From Batillaria attramentaria (lineage: Eukaryota > Mollusca > Gastropoda > Batillariidae): 64,000 bases of DNA. The DNA is taken from NCBI GenBank assembly GCA_018292915.2, contig JACVVK020000482.1:16001-80000 (forward strand), read 5' to 3'. The first letter of the stretch is position 1, and the number at the start of each line of letters is the position of its first letter. Shown here piece after piece: positions 12,883 through 21,035 of the stretch. A program made the position numbers and the translations under genes. The notes beneath the pieces are model-generated. The model saw nothing but the letters and a program-made list of their open reading frames with translations. It had not been told where the DNA came from and ran no database searches.

Positions 12883-15800
12883 GACGGAGGCTATTACATA
12901 GACTCACTTTGTTACACAAGTGAGCCAAAAATGGACACATTACAATTTCACATGCCTTTACATAGATACTTCCTTACATATGGTTCTTCCAATTGTAATG
13001 ACAATGTTTTTTTCAGAGAAAAGGCGAAAATGCCGTGGAAACAGTTCCCCATCGTTGCCGAATGAGTTGGTGAACATCGAGGCTCCGTCTCAGAGTTGCG
13101 CGAACGGCCCGCAGGAATGCCGGCCAGTAGACTCTGGTGACTACACGCTCGTGGACGAGAAGGCTCCACTGTCAAAACCCGGCTCCTCTGAACTTGCCGG
13201 AGCAAAGGGTAAGCATGATGAGAATCATAGTGATATAGCTATCATACTGATGCAAAGTCTTGGCGGTGTCATATTCCCATTGGTCATTCGTGTTACAAGT
13301 GTGATATCGGCTAATATTGCGAAAACCAAAAAGGGAACAGTTGAAATGTTAATACCGCCCTAATATCCTATAAAGCCAACCATTACGTGTTGTACAGACA
13401 TGGATGTTCAGGCATCCCCTGGAGCAACCCACACCGTCAGTCCGTACGAAGATGTGGACGTGACTAGTCCGGCCTTCTCCACAGACACCTCCATCGCAAG
13501 CAACGGTCAAGCCGCAGCTCGTAGGCTCGAACCCGCAGCCCAGCAGGTCAGAGGCCCAGAAGGAGACCTCGACAGCCAGGTGAACAGGAAGCCAGTAGGA
13601 GGGGACGGTGGTTTTGCCGGCCGAGAGGATTCAGCTGAGCAGACGTCAGGTGTGGTGGACAAAGATGCATGTATTGTTATGTTGTGTGAGATGGATAATA
13701 GAAAATGGGCATAATTATGTGACGGGCTCTTACAGAGGGGGGAACAAAGGATGGTCTGGGACATATGGAGTTATATTGGTATCAGTGGAAAGCGCAGGAA
13801 AGAGGCTCTCTTTTGTTTAAAAAGTTGAGTTGTTTTTTTCTTCTTTTTCTTTTTCTTTTTCTCTTTGTTTGTTTGGTTGCTTTTTTTGGGTGGTGTCTAT
13901 TTTTTTTCTCTTACTGTTGTTTTTTGTCATTGTTGTTGCTGTTGTCATCTTATGGTCGTTTGTATTGTTGTCCCTGACAATTCTTATTTGTGATTCCCAT
14001 CACGGCTTTTACGCGCTTGATTGAATTGCAGTGAATATGACTATGTCTCTGGCACTTGCTGGAGCAAAGGGTAATAAGCATGATGATATCATAGTGATAT
14101 AGCTATCATACTGATACAAAGTCTTGGCGGTGTCATATTCCCATTTGGCATTCTCCACAGACACCTCCATCGCAAGCAACGGTCAAGCAACAGCTGGTAG
14201 GCCCGAACCCGCAGCACAGCAGGACAGAGGCCCAGAAGGAGACCTCGACAGCCAGGTGAACAGGAAGCCAGTAGGAGGTGACGGTGGTTTTGCCGGCCGA
14301 GAGGATTCAGCTGAGCAGACGTCAGGTGTGGTGGACGAAGATGCATGTATTGTTATGTTGTGTGAGATGGATAATAGAAAATGGGCATAACTATGTGATG
14401 GGCTCTTACAGAAGGGGGAACAAAGGATGGTCTGGGACATATGGAGTTATATTGGTATCAGTGGAAAGCGCAGGAAAGAGGCTCTCTTTTGTTTAAAAAG
14501 TTGCGTTTTGATTTTTGTTTTGTTTTGTTTTCTTTTTCTGTTTGTTTGTTTGGTTGGTTGGTTGGTTGGTTGGTTGCTTGGGGGGGGGGGGGGGGCGTCT
14601 ACGGGTTTTTCTATTGTTGTTTTGTCATTGTTATTGCTGTTGCTGTTGTCATCTTATGGTCGTTTGTATTGTTGTCCCTGTCAATTCTTATTTGTGATTT
14701 GCATCACGGCTTTTACGCGCTGGATTAACTTGCAATGAATATGACTATGTCTCTAGCACTTGCTGGAGCAAAAGGTAAGCATGTTGATATCATAGTGATA
14801 TAGCTATCATACTGATACAAAGTCTTAGCGGTGTCATATTCCCATTTGGCATTCTCCACAGACACCTCCATCGCAAGCAACGGTCAAGCAACAGCTGGTA
14901 GGCCCGAACCCGCAGCACAGCAGGACAGAGGCCCAGAAGGAGACCTCGACAGCCAGGTGAACAGGAAGCCAGTAGGAGGTGACGGTGGTTTTGCCGGACG
15001 AGAGGATTCAGCTGAGCAGACGTCAGGTGTGGTGGACGAAGATGCATGTATTGTTATGTTGTGTGAGATGGATATTAGAAAATGGGCATAATTATGTGAC
15101 GGGCTCTTACAGAGGGGGGAACAAAGGATGGTCTGGGACATATGGAGTTATATTGGTATCAGTGGAAAGCGCAGGAAAGAGGCTCTCTTTTTTTTAAAAG
15201 TTGAGTTTTTTTTTTTTTTTTTCTTTTTCTTTTTCTCTTTGTTTGTTTGGTTGCTTTTTTTAGGTGGTGTCTATTTTTTTTTCTCTTACTGTTGTTTTTT
15301 GTCATTGTTGTTGCTGTTGTCATCTTATGGTCGTTTGTATTGTTGTCCCTGACAATTCTTATTTGTGATTCCCATCACGGCTTTTACGCGCTTGATTGAA
15401 TTGCAGTGAATATGACTATGTCTCTAGCACTTGCTGGAGCAAAGGGTAATAAGCATGATGATATCATAGTGATATATAGCTATCATACTGGTACAAAGTC
15501 TTGGCGGTGTCATATTCCCATTTGTCATTCGTGTTACAAGTGTGATATCGGCTAATATTGCGGGAAAAAAAGAAAGGAAACAGTTGAAATGTTAATACCG
15601 CCCTAATATCCTATAAAGCCGACCATTACGTGTTGTACAGACATGAATGTTGACGCATCCCCTGAAGCAAGCCACACCGTCAGTCCGTACGAAGATGTGG
15701 ACGTGACTAGTCCGGCCTTCTCCACAGACACCTCCATCGCAAACAACGGTCAAGCCACAGCTCGTAGGCTCGAACCCGCAGCCCAGCAGGGCAGAGGCCA

Positions 15801-18800
15801 AAACAAGAAGCGAGCAGGAGGGGAAGGTGGTTTTGCTCTCCTAGAGGCTGGTGCTGAGAAGACGTCAGGTTTGGTTGACAAAGATGCATGTATTGTTATG
15901 TGTGAGATGAATAATGGAAAATGGGCATAACTATGTGATGGGCTCTTACAGAAGGGGGAACAAAGGATGGTCTGGGACATATGGAGTTATACTGGTATCA
16001 GTGGAAAGCGCACGAAAGAGGTTTTCTTTTGTTTAAAAAGTTGCGTTTTGATTTTTGTTTTGTTTTGTTTTCTTTTTCTGTTTGTTTGTTTGGCTGGTTG
16101 GTTGGTTGCTTGGGGCGGGGGGGGGGGGGGGGGGGCGTCTACGGTTTTTTCTATTGTTGTTTTGTCATTGTTATTGCTGTTGCTGTTGTCATCTTATGGT
16201 CGTTTGTATTGTTGTCCCTGTCAATTCTTATTTGTGATTTGCATCACGGCTTTTACGCGCTGGATTAACTTGCAATGAATATGACTATGTTTCTAGCACT
16301 TGCTGGAGCAAAGGGTAAGCATGTTGATATCATAGTGATATAGCTATCATACTGATACAAAGTCTTGGCGGTGTCATATTCCCATTTGGCATTCTCCACA
16401 GACACCTCCATCGCAAGCAACGGTCAAGCAACAGCTCGTAGGCCCGAACCCGCAGCACAGCAGGTCAGAGGCCCAGAAGGAGACCTCGACAGCCAGGTGA
16501 ACAGGAAGCCAGTAGGAGGTGACGGTGGTTTTGCCGGCCGAGAGGATTCAGCTGAGCAGACGTCAGGTGTGGTGGACGAAGATGCATGTATTGTTATGTT
16601 GTGTGAGATGGATAATAGAAAATGGGCATAATTATGTGATGGGCTCTTACAGAGGGGGGAACAAAGGATGGTCTGGGACATATTGGTATCAGTGGAAAGC
16701 GCAGGAAAGAGGCTCTCTTTTGTTTAAAAAGTTGAGTTGGTTTTTTTTTTCTTCTTTTTCTTTTTCTCTTTGTTTGTTTGGTTGCTTTTTTTAGGTGGTG
16801 TCTATTTTTTTTTCTTACTGTTGTTTTTTGTCATTGTTGTTGCTGTTGTCATCTTATGGTCGTTTGTATTGTTGTCCCTGACAATTCTTATTTGTGATTC
16901 CCATCACGGCTTTTACGCGCTTGATTGAATTGCAGTGAATATGACTATGTCTCTAGCACTTGCTGGAGCAAAGGGTAATAAGCATGATGATATCATAGTG
17001 ATATATAGCTATCATACTGGTACAAAGTCTTGGCGGTGTCATATTCCCATTTGTCATTCGTGTTACAAGTGTGATATCGGCTAATATTGCGAAAAAAAGA
17101 AAGGAAACAGTTGAAATGTTAATACCGCCCTAATATCCTATAAAGCCGACCATTACGTGTTGTACAGACAAGAATGTTGACGCATCCCCTGAAGCAAGCC
17201 ACACCGTCAGTCCGTACGAAGATGTGGACGTGACTGGTCCGGCCTTCTCCACAGACACCTCCATCGCAAACAACGGTCAAGCCACAGCTCGTAGGCTCGA
17301 ACCCGCAGCCCAGCAGGTCAGAGGCCCAAACAAGAAGCGAGCAGGAGGGGGAGGTGGTTTAGCTCTCCTAGAGGCTGGTGCTGTGGAGACGTCAGGTTTG
17401 GTTGACAAAGATGCATGTATTGTTATGTGTGAGATGAATAATGGAAAATGGGCATAACTATGTGATGGGCTCTTACAGGGGGGGGGGGGGGGGGGGAACA
17501 AAGGATCGTCTGGGACATATGGAGTTATACTGGTATCAGTGGAAAGCGCACGAAAGAGGTTTTCTTTTGTTTAAAAAGTTGCGTTTTGATTTTTGTTTTG
17601 TTTTGTTTTCTTTTTCTGTTTGTTTGTTTGTTTGGTTGGTTGGTTGGTTGCTTGGGGGGGGGGGGGGGGCGTCTACGGTTTTTTCTATTGTTGTTTTGTC
17701 ATTGTTATTGCTGTTGCTGTTGTCATCTTATGGTCGTTTGTATTGTTGTCCCTGTCAATTCTTATTTGTGATTTGCATCACGGCTTTTACGCGCTGGATT
17801 AACTTGCAATGAATATGACTATGTCTCTAGCACTTGCTGGAGCAAAGGGTAAGCATGTTGATATCATAGTGATATAGCTATCATACTGATACAAAGTCTT
17901 GGCGGTGTCATATTCCCATTTGGCATTCTCCACAGACACCTCCATCGCAAGCAACGGTCAAGCCGCAGCTCGTAGGCCCGAACCCGCAGCCCAGCAGGTC
18001 AGAGGCCCAGAAGGAGACCTCGACAGCCAGGTGAACAGGAAGCCAGTAGGAGGGGACGGTGGTTTTGCCGGCCGAGAGGATTCAGCTGAGCAGACGTCAG
18101 GTGTGGTGGACGAAGATGCATGTATTGTTATGTTGTGTGAGATGGATATTAGAAAATGGGCATAATTATGGGGAACAAAGGATGGTCTGGGACATATGGA
18201 GTTATATTGGTATCAGTGGAAAGCGCAGGAAAGAGGCTCTCTTTTGTTTAAAAAGTTGAGTTGGTTTTTTTTTTCTTCTTTTTCTTTTTCTCTTTGTTTG
18301 TTTGGTTGCTTTTTTTAGGTGGTGTCTATTTTTTTTCTCTTACTGTTGTTTTTTGTCATTGTTGTTGCTGTTGTCATCTTATGGTCGTTTGTATTGTTGT
18401 CCCTGACAATTCTTATTTGTGATTCCCATCACGGCTTTTACGCGCTTGATTGAATTGCAGTGAATATGACGATGTCTCTAGCACTTGCTGGAGCAAAGGG
18501 TAAGCATGTTGATATCATAGTGATATATAGCTATCATACTGATACAAAGTCTTGGCGGTGTCATATTCCCATTTAGCATTCTCCACAGACACCTCCATCG
18601 CAAGCAACGGTCAAGCCGCAGCTCGTAGGCTCGAACCCGCAGCCCAGCAGGTCAGAGGCCCAGAAGGAGACCTCGACAGCCAGGTGAACAGGAAGCCAGT
18701 AGGAGGTGACGGTGGTTTTGCCGGCCGAGAGGATTCAGCTGAGCAGACGTCAGGTGTTGTGGACAAAGATACATTTATTGTTATGTTGTGTGAGATGGAT

Positions 18801-20699
18801 AATGGAAAATGGGCATATAATTATGTGACGGGCTCTTGCAGAGGGGGAACAAAGGATGGTCTGGGACATATGGAGTTATATTGGTATCAGTCGAAAGCGC
18901 ACGAAAGAGGCTTTGGGTGTTTGTTGTTGTTGTTGTTGTTGTAGTTTTTTGTTTGTTTGTTTGTTTTTTCTTTTTCTCTTTGTTTGTTTGGTTGCTTTTT
19001 TGGGTGGTGTCTATTTTTTTCTCTTTCTGTTGTTTTTTTGTCATTGTTGTTGCTGTTGCTGTTGTCATCTTATGGTCGTTTGTATTGTTGTCCCTGACAA
19101 TTCCTAATTGTGATTTACATCACGGCTTTTACGCGCTTGATTGAATTGCAGTGAATATATAGCTATATAGCTATCATACTGATACAAAGTCTTGGCGGTG
19201 TCATATTCCCATTTAGCATTCTCCACAGACACCTCCATCGCAAGCAACGGTCAAGCCGCAGCTCGTAGGCTCGAACCCGCAGCCCAGCAGGTCAGAGGCC
19301 CAAACAAGAAGCCAGGAGGAGGGGAAGGTGGTTTTGCCGTCCGAGAAGATGGAGCTGAGCAGACGTCAGGTGTGGTTGACAAAGATGCATGTATTGTTAT
19401 GTGTGAGATGAATAAAGGAAAATGGGCATAACTATGTGATGGGCTCTTACAGAAGGGAGACAAACAGTGATCTGGGCATATGGAGTTACTGGGAAAGCAC
19501 AGAAAAAGAGACTTTCTTTTGTTGCGCTTTGTTTTGTTTTTCTTTTGTGTTTTGTTTTGTTTTCTTTTTCTCTTTGTTTGTTTGGTTTCTTTTTTTTTTC
19601 TTTTTTGCTTTCGCTGTTGTCACCTTATGGCCGCTTGTATTGTTGTCCCTGACAATTCTTATTTGTGATTAACATCACTTTTTTAACGCGCTTGATTGAT
19701 TTGCAATGAATATGACTGTATCTCAAATTCATGCGTGCTTTGATCTGGTAAGACAAAAACATTATTATATATTTCATCACAGGCTCTGCAAACGTGGCAG
19801 ACGTCCCAGGACTACCAAATGCAGGGGGAGAAAATGCAAGACAGGTACGCCCATTGTAGGTTCAGTGCTCATTATTATTCATTATGTCATTGATTTGATG
19901 ACAATTAAGAAACATTCCCAGATATCAGAAGAAGGATGGCATTCCTCTGGTCCCACTAGTTTTGGGGCCAATTTTAACCTCGCACGACAGCCGATTCTTT
20001 TTTTAATGCTGCTTTGGATCTCTAACTTCAGCCACTATCTCCTGGTTAAAAACTGCTCAGAAACTGTCCTACTTAAAACGGATCAAAATAAATGCCACGC
20101 CATAGTGTTGTCTCCCTTGGGCTTTACGACTGAGCCGAACTATGATGTACTGAGCTGAAAAAGATCAGAGCCCGTATGTAAAAGTCGAGGTTAATTTAAC
20201 CTACAGCTACTGGCCTGACCCAGACTAGGACAAAAGAAACCCCAAAACAAACTTAACTAAAAAAGGAATCGAAGAAAGAAAGACAAAAATCCTTCTATAA
20301 CGGCGTAGGCACCTTGATGGAATGGACCCGCTTCCTGATTTAAAAAAAAAAAAGAGAGAGAGAAAATTTAACCCTAGAGCTAGTTTAGTTCGAGGTTAGA
20401 CTCTAACCAAGGGCTAAAATCTCCAACCTCCACTTCTACATGCGGGCCCTGGGCTAAGCCGTGGGACTAAGACGAAACACCACGTGCTTTTTGCTGTACG
20501 GCACAGTGCGCAGGTTACTCATGATGGAGGTGGATTTCTCGGCTTCGCTCCCGTACTGAATACACTATTGTTGTTGTTGTCACAGGGGAACACACAGGAC
20601 GGAGACGAAGAGGACGGAACTTATGACAAGCTGTGCCACGACCGGCCCACTCCCACAACACACTCTGTTCCTGAACAAGTCTACAGCCACATCAACTGA
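5186..20699 (+). CDS. Gene A: Ig-superfamily transmembrane receptor with expanded cytoplasmic exon array (5' end not found)
   Basis: Spliced gene inferred from GT/AG exons: Ig1 5186-5416, Ig2 5804-6079, Ig3 6302-6589, transmembrane 10686-10832, tail 13017-13208, up to nine tandem tail exons and four optional 39-base exons within 13398-19369, then 19783-19844 and a final exon 20586-20699 ending YSHIN-stop. Every internal exon is phase 1-1 except the last junction, which is phase 0. The product should be a type I plasma-membrane protein with an Ig ectodomain. Its cytoplasmic tail has tyrosine motifs YTLV, YEDV, YDKL and YSHI. Gene B has its signal-peptide exon just before the duplicated segment; here the position is occupied by LINE and repeat DNA, so the 5' exon is missing or lies upstream of the window. 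Role (immune or adhesion) is inferred from the family; transcripts would decide which exons are used. Confidence 0.75.
5804..6079 (+). CDS. Gene A exon: Ig domain 2
   Basis: 276 bases, phase 1-1, acceptor TCTCCCAAG, donor GTGAGT. Ig pattern LTLACEAG, then YTWRG, then KDVECRVTNA, followed by a TTTTTT stretch and YRLNL. Joins Ig1 through a split codon to give IAYGPSADG, a usual link between Ig domains. Confidence 0.87.
6302..6589 (+). CDS. Gene A exon: Ig domain 3
   Basis: 288 bases, phase 1-1, acceptor ACAACAG, donor GTAAGC. Starts YPPPSPP after splicing. Ig-like cysteines in IINCTVTGG, VQFSCSNNTW and VRCQCSA; sequons NCT, NNT and NAS. One codon longer than the gene B exon. Confidence 0.85.
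6718..6875 (+). repeat. Hairpin repeat with (CT)n and (CA)n tail, copy 2
   Basis: Same core as at 1330 (ACGGCAAGTTTGAAAA to CCGTTTTCAAATAAAA), followed by a long CT tract and a CA tract. It lies just past the right edge of the duplicated cassette. Confidence 0.7.
7050..7890. mobile_element. Element with long, diverged terminal inverted repeats
   Basis: The left block (7085-7260: GATAGGACCCG, then AGTGCGTTTGGTATCTCAGT, then GTTGACGAT) recurs inverted on the right (about 7690-7806: ACTGGATTACCAAATGCACT, then CGGGTCCTATC). The arms are about 150-200 bp and imperfect. No transposase frame inside. Probably a non-autonomous DNA element in intron 3 of gene A; ends and target duplication unresolved. 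Confidence 0.5.
8196..8527. repeat. Compound (TCTG/TCTA)n, (TA)n and (GA)n microsatellite
   Basis: About 260 bases of TCTG/TCTA tetranucleotides, then TA repeats (8456-8484) and GA repeats (8486-8527). It abuts the foldback element. Long frames here are repeat artefacts. Confidence 0.9.
8524..10286. mobile_element. Foldback element, 1.76 kb palindrome with hairpin termini
   Basis: The left arm (8524-9096 plus 9491-9597) is matched in reverse complement by the right arm (about 9604-10286). Outer ends read AGAGTTTTCACAATGAGG and CCTCATTGTGAAAACTCT. Each terminus is itself a palindrome of about 145 bp (GGTGCCCCCGATTACGG ... GTAATCGGGGGCACC). The centre near 9600 is a short AT-rich loop. No transposase frame. 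It lies in intron 3 of gene A. A 388 bp insertion at 9100-9487 interrupts the left arm only. Confidence 0.85.
9100..9487. mobile_element. PIF/Harbinger-like MITE inside one arm of the foldback
   Basis: 388 bp with terminal inverted repeats AGGCGATGTCACAC / GTGTGACATGGCCT (one mismatch) and a TTA duplication at 9097-9099 and 9488-9490. The right arm of the palindrome has the unoccupied site (reverse complement CACTCTTTAGGTACAGCC). A 3 bp TTA/TAA target duplication is known for PIF/Harbinger elements, hence the tentative assignment. No coding capacity. Confidence 0.75.
10287..10685. other. Simple-sequence stretch before the transmembrane exon
   Basis: TA repeat, TCTG/TCTA repeats, a short SINE-tail piece (TTAAACTCCCAAACACCC near 10345), TTTA repeats and a G run. 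It ends at acceptor TTAACAG of the next exon. Confidence 0.7.
10686..10832 (+). CDS. Gene A exon: transmembrane segment
   Basis: 147 bases, phase 1-1, donor GTATTT. An acidic/polar juxtamembrane part (GGEPQEDNEPSPG) leads into a strongly hydrophobic run (IVGIVIGLLLVIGLIALAVI), then basic MRKTR as a stop-transfer. The GGEPQ motif is shared with the gene B transmembrane exon, so the two are probably ancient homologues. Confidence 0.85.
10833..11469. other. Intron 4 of gene A, first part
   Basis: Unique-looking sequence with no exon recognised. A short motif near 11310-11345 (GATCTGTGAGCATCAAAA ... GCCCCTTTAA) resembles one near 51665-51705 and may be a degraded interspersed repeat. Confidence 0.4.
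11470..12945 (+). repeat. Interspersed repeat with internal reiterations and TCAAGGTCA sites, copy 1
   Basis: Begins GCAAAGCCTCC ... GGCTCACTTGTGAG. Ends after (CAGA)n/(AC)n (about 12790-12879) with GACGGAGGC and ACAAGTGAGCCAAAAATGG, so its ends are imperfect inverted repeats. The interior repeats a block of roughly 300 bp (CCTTGACCTTGACTCAA ..., AAGTTTGGTGCCTCTGCTGT, TTCTGAGAAAATGCCAATG). TCAAGGTCA or its complement recurs, often as GACCTTGA-N-TCAAGGTC. A second copy is at 62190-62990. Confidence 0.75.
13017..13208 (+). CDS. Gene A exon: first cytoplasmic tail exon
   Basis: 192 bases, phase 1-1, acceptor TTTTTTTCAG, donor GTAAGC. Begins with basic EKRRKC just after the membrane, continues polar, and contains SGDYTLVDEKAPL, a YxxV motif. 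Ends LAGAKG, an ending recreated by the 39-base mini-exons of the array. Confidence 0.82.
13398..13649 (+). CDS. Array exon 1 (full length, type A)
   Basis: 252 bases, phase 1-1, acceptor TTGTACAG, donor TCAG|GTGTGG. Contains VSPYEDVDV (fits S-x-Y-x-x-V) and the repeat core DTSIASNGQA ... EQTS. It can instead end at CAG|GTCAGA after 13546 (phase 0, directly compatible with the last exon) or read on to a stop at 13712-13714. Confidence 0.75.
14032..14070 (+). CDS. Optional 39-base mini-exon after unit 1
   Basis: Acceptor GAATTGCAG, donor GTAATA, phase 1-1, encoding VNMTMSLALAGAKG across the junctions. Its end copies the end of exon 13017-13208. Use is uncertain. Confidence 0.4.
14161..14325 (+). 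CDS. Array exon 2 (short, type A)
   Basis: 165 bases, phase 1-1. Its acceptor CTCCACAG is formed from bases that are exonic in unit 1. Lacks the YEDV part. Confidence 0.65.
14862..15026 (+). CDS. Array exon 3 (short, type A)
   Basis: 165 bases, phase 1-1, same CTCCACAG acceptor and TCAG|GTGTGG donor; nearly identical to exon 2. Confidence 0.65.
15407..15445 (+). CDS. Optional 39-base mini-exon after unit 3
   Basis: Acceptor GAATTGCAG retained, donor GTAATA, phase 1-1, same peptide ending LAGAKG. Confidence 0.4.
15641..15868 (+). CDS. Array exon 4 (full length, type B)
   Basis: 228 bases, phase 1-1, acceptor TTGTACAG, donor TCAG|GTTTGG. Keeps SPYEDVDV. The middle is replaced by a shorter basic stretch (NKKRAGGEGG), and the internal CAG|GTCAGA donor is lost. 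Confidence 0.7.
16402..16566 (+). CDS. Array exon 5 (short, type A)
   Basis: 165 bases, phase 1-1, acceptor CTCCACAG, donor TCAG|GTGTGG. Confidence 0.65.
16936..16974 (+). CDS. Optional 39-base mini-exon after unit 5
   Basis: Acceptor GAATTGCAG and donor GTAATA kept, phase 1-1. Confidence 0.4.
17168..17395 (+). CDS. Array exon 6 (full length, type B)
   Basis: 228 bases, phase 1-1, acceptor TTGTACAG, donor TCAG|GTTTGG. Keeps SPYEDVDV and the NKKRAGG segment. Confidence 0.7.
17936..18100 (+). CDS. Array exon 7 (short, type A)
   Basis: 165 bases, phase 1-1, acceptor CTCCACAG, donor TCAG|GTGTGG. Confidence 0.65.
18461..18499 (+). CDS. Optional 39-base mini-exon after unit 7
   Basis: Acceptor GAATTGCAG, donor GTAAGC (the stronger form also found at exon 13017-13208), phase 1-1. 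Confidence 0.4.
18589..18753 (+). CDS. Array exon 8 (short, type A)
   Basis: 165 bases, phase 1-1, acceptor CTCCACAG, donor TCAG|GTGTTG. The mini-exon region after it is deleted. Confidence 0.62.
19229..19369 (+). CDS. Array exon 9 (short, type B-like)
   Basis: 141 bases, phase 1-1, acceptor CTCCACAG, donor TCAG|GTGTGG. Combines the short 5' form with the PNKK middle of type B, so it is a recombinant of the two types. Confidence 0.62.
19783..19844 (+). CDS. Gene A exon: penultimate tail exon
   Basis: 62 bases, phase 1 in and phase 0 out, acceptor CATCACAG, donor GTACGC. Encodes SANVADVPGLPNAGGENARQ. It joins in frame to the last exon. Confidence 0.65.
19845..20585. other. Last intron of gene A
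   Basis: No exon or known repeat recognised; only short A-rich and GA stretches near 20341-20363. Confidence 0.5.
20586..20699 (+). CDS. Gene A exon: last tail exon and stop
   Basis: 114 bases, phase 0 in, acceptor TTGTCACAG. An acidic GDEEDGTYDKL motif and the final EQVYSHIN before TGA (20697-20699). YDKL and YSHI are YxxL/I motifs 16 residues apart. Confidence 0.8.
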   Translation, partial: GNTQDGDEEDGTYDKLCHDRPTPTTHSVPEQVYSHIN

Positions 20700-20708
20700 T
20701 TTGAGACA

Positions 20709-20747
20709 TGCTCACTCACTCACTCACTAACTCACTCACTCACTCAC
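20709..20747. repeat. (TCAC)n microsatellite
   Basis: Repeated ACTC/TCAC tetranucleotides directly after the gene A stop. Confidence 0.9.
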
Positions 20748-20870
20748 AGGGGTGGCCGCATTGTAGAGTGTTGGACTTCTAATGCTCGGGTCGTCAGTTC
20801 GCATCCCGGCTGGGGCAAAATATTTGTGATGGCGTTTTTATCGTTGCCCCGTCTTTGATATAACTTGTTT
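20748..20870 (+). mobile_element. tRNA-derived SINE, 5' portion (split by LINE copy 1)
   Basis: Head GGTGGCCGCATTGTAGAGTG (A-box-like) and CAGTTCGCATCCC (B-box-like), then the family body. The sequence breaks at GATATAACTTGTTT, where a 5.2 kb LINE enters; the SINE resumes at 26031 with GTGGTGGAAAGGGAC. Confidence 0.82.
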
Positions 20871-21035
20871 TTTTTTTTGTTTTTTTTTTTTGGAACCTCA
20901 GTTGCATGCAGGCCGCTCAAAACCTTTTTATTTATTTATTTTGTTTTCATTTTTTTTTTTCATTTTTTACATTTTTTTTGGCTGATCGGCCTCTCTTCAT
21001 TGGTTCCCCAGTGATTTTAAATTAATGTTTTGAAA

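Larger units (their letters stand above)
13398..19690 (+). repeat. Tandem array of nine tail-exon units
   Basis: Nine copies of an exon-plus-intron unit. The shared word ACAGACACCTCCATCGCA starts at 13481, 14157, 14858, 15724, 16398, 17251, 17932, 18585 and 19225, giving spacings of 640-866 bp. Two T-rich spacer types alternate: the CTCTTACTG type after units 1, 3, 5, 7 (8 similar), and the GGTTGGTTGCTTGGGG type after 2, 4, 6. The higher-order unit is thus about 1.5 kb. Units 1, 4 and 6 have the full exon; the others have a shortened 5' part. All nine exon cores keep an open frame and phase-1 borders. Confidence 0.9.

Noticed and set aside
13507..17501. Minus-strand frames repeated through the tail-exon array
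   Set aside because: They mirror the + exons; the + frame has splice sites, phase conservation and transmembrane context.
20586..20699. Classical ITAM in the last exon of gene A (YDKL ... YSHI)
   Set aside because: The 16-residue spacing is longer than the usual 6-12, so only separate YxxL/I motifs are claimed.
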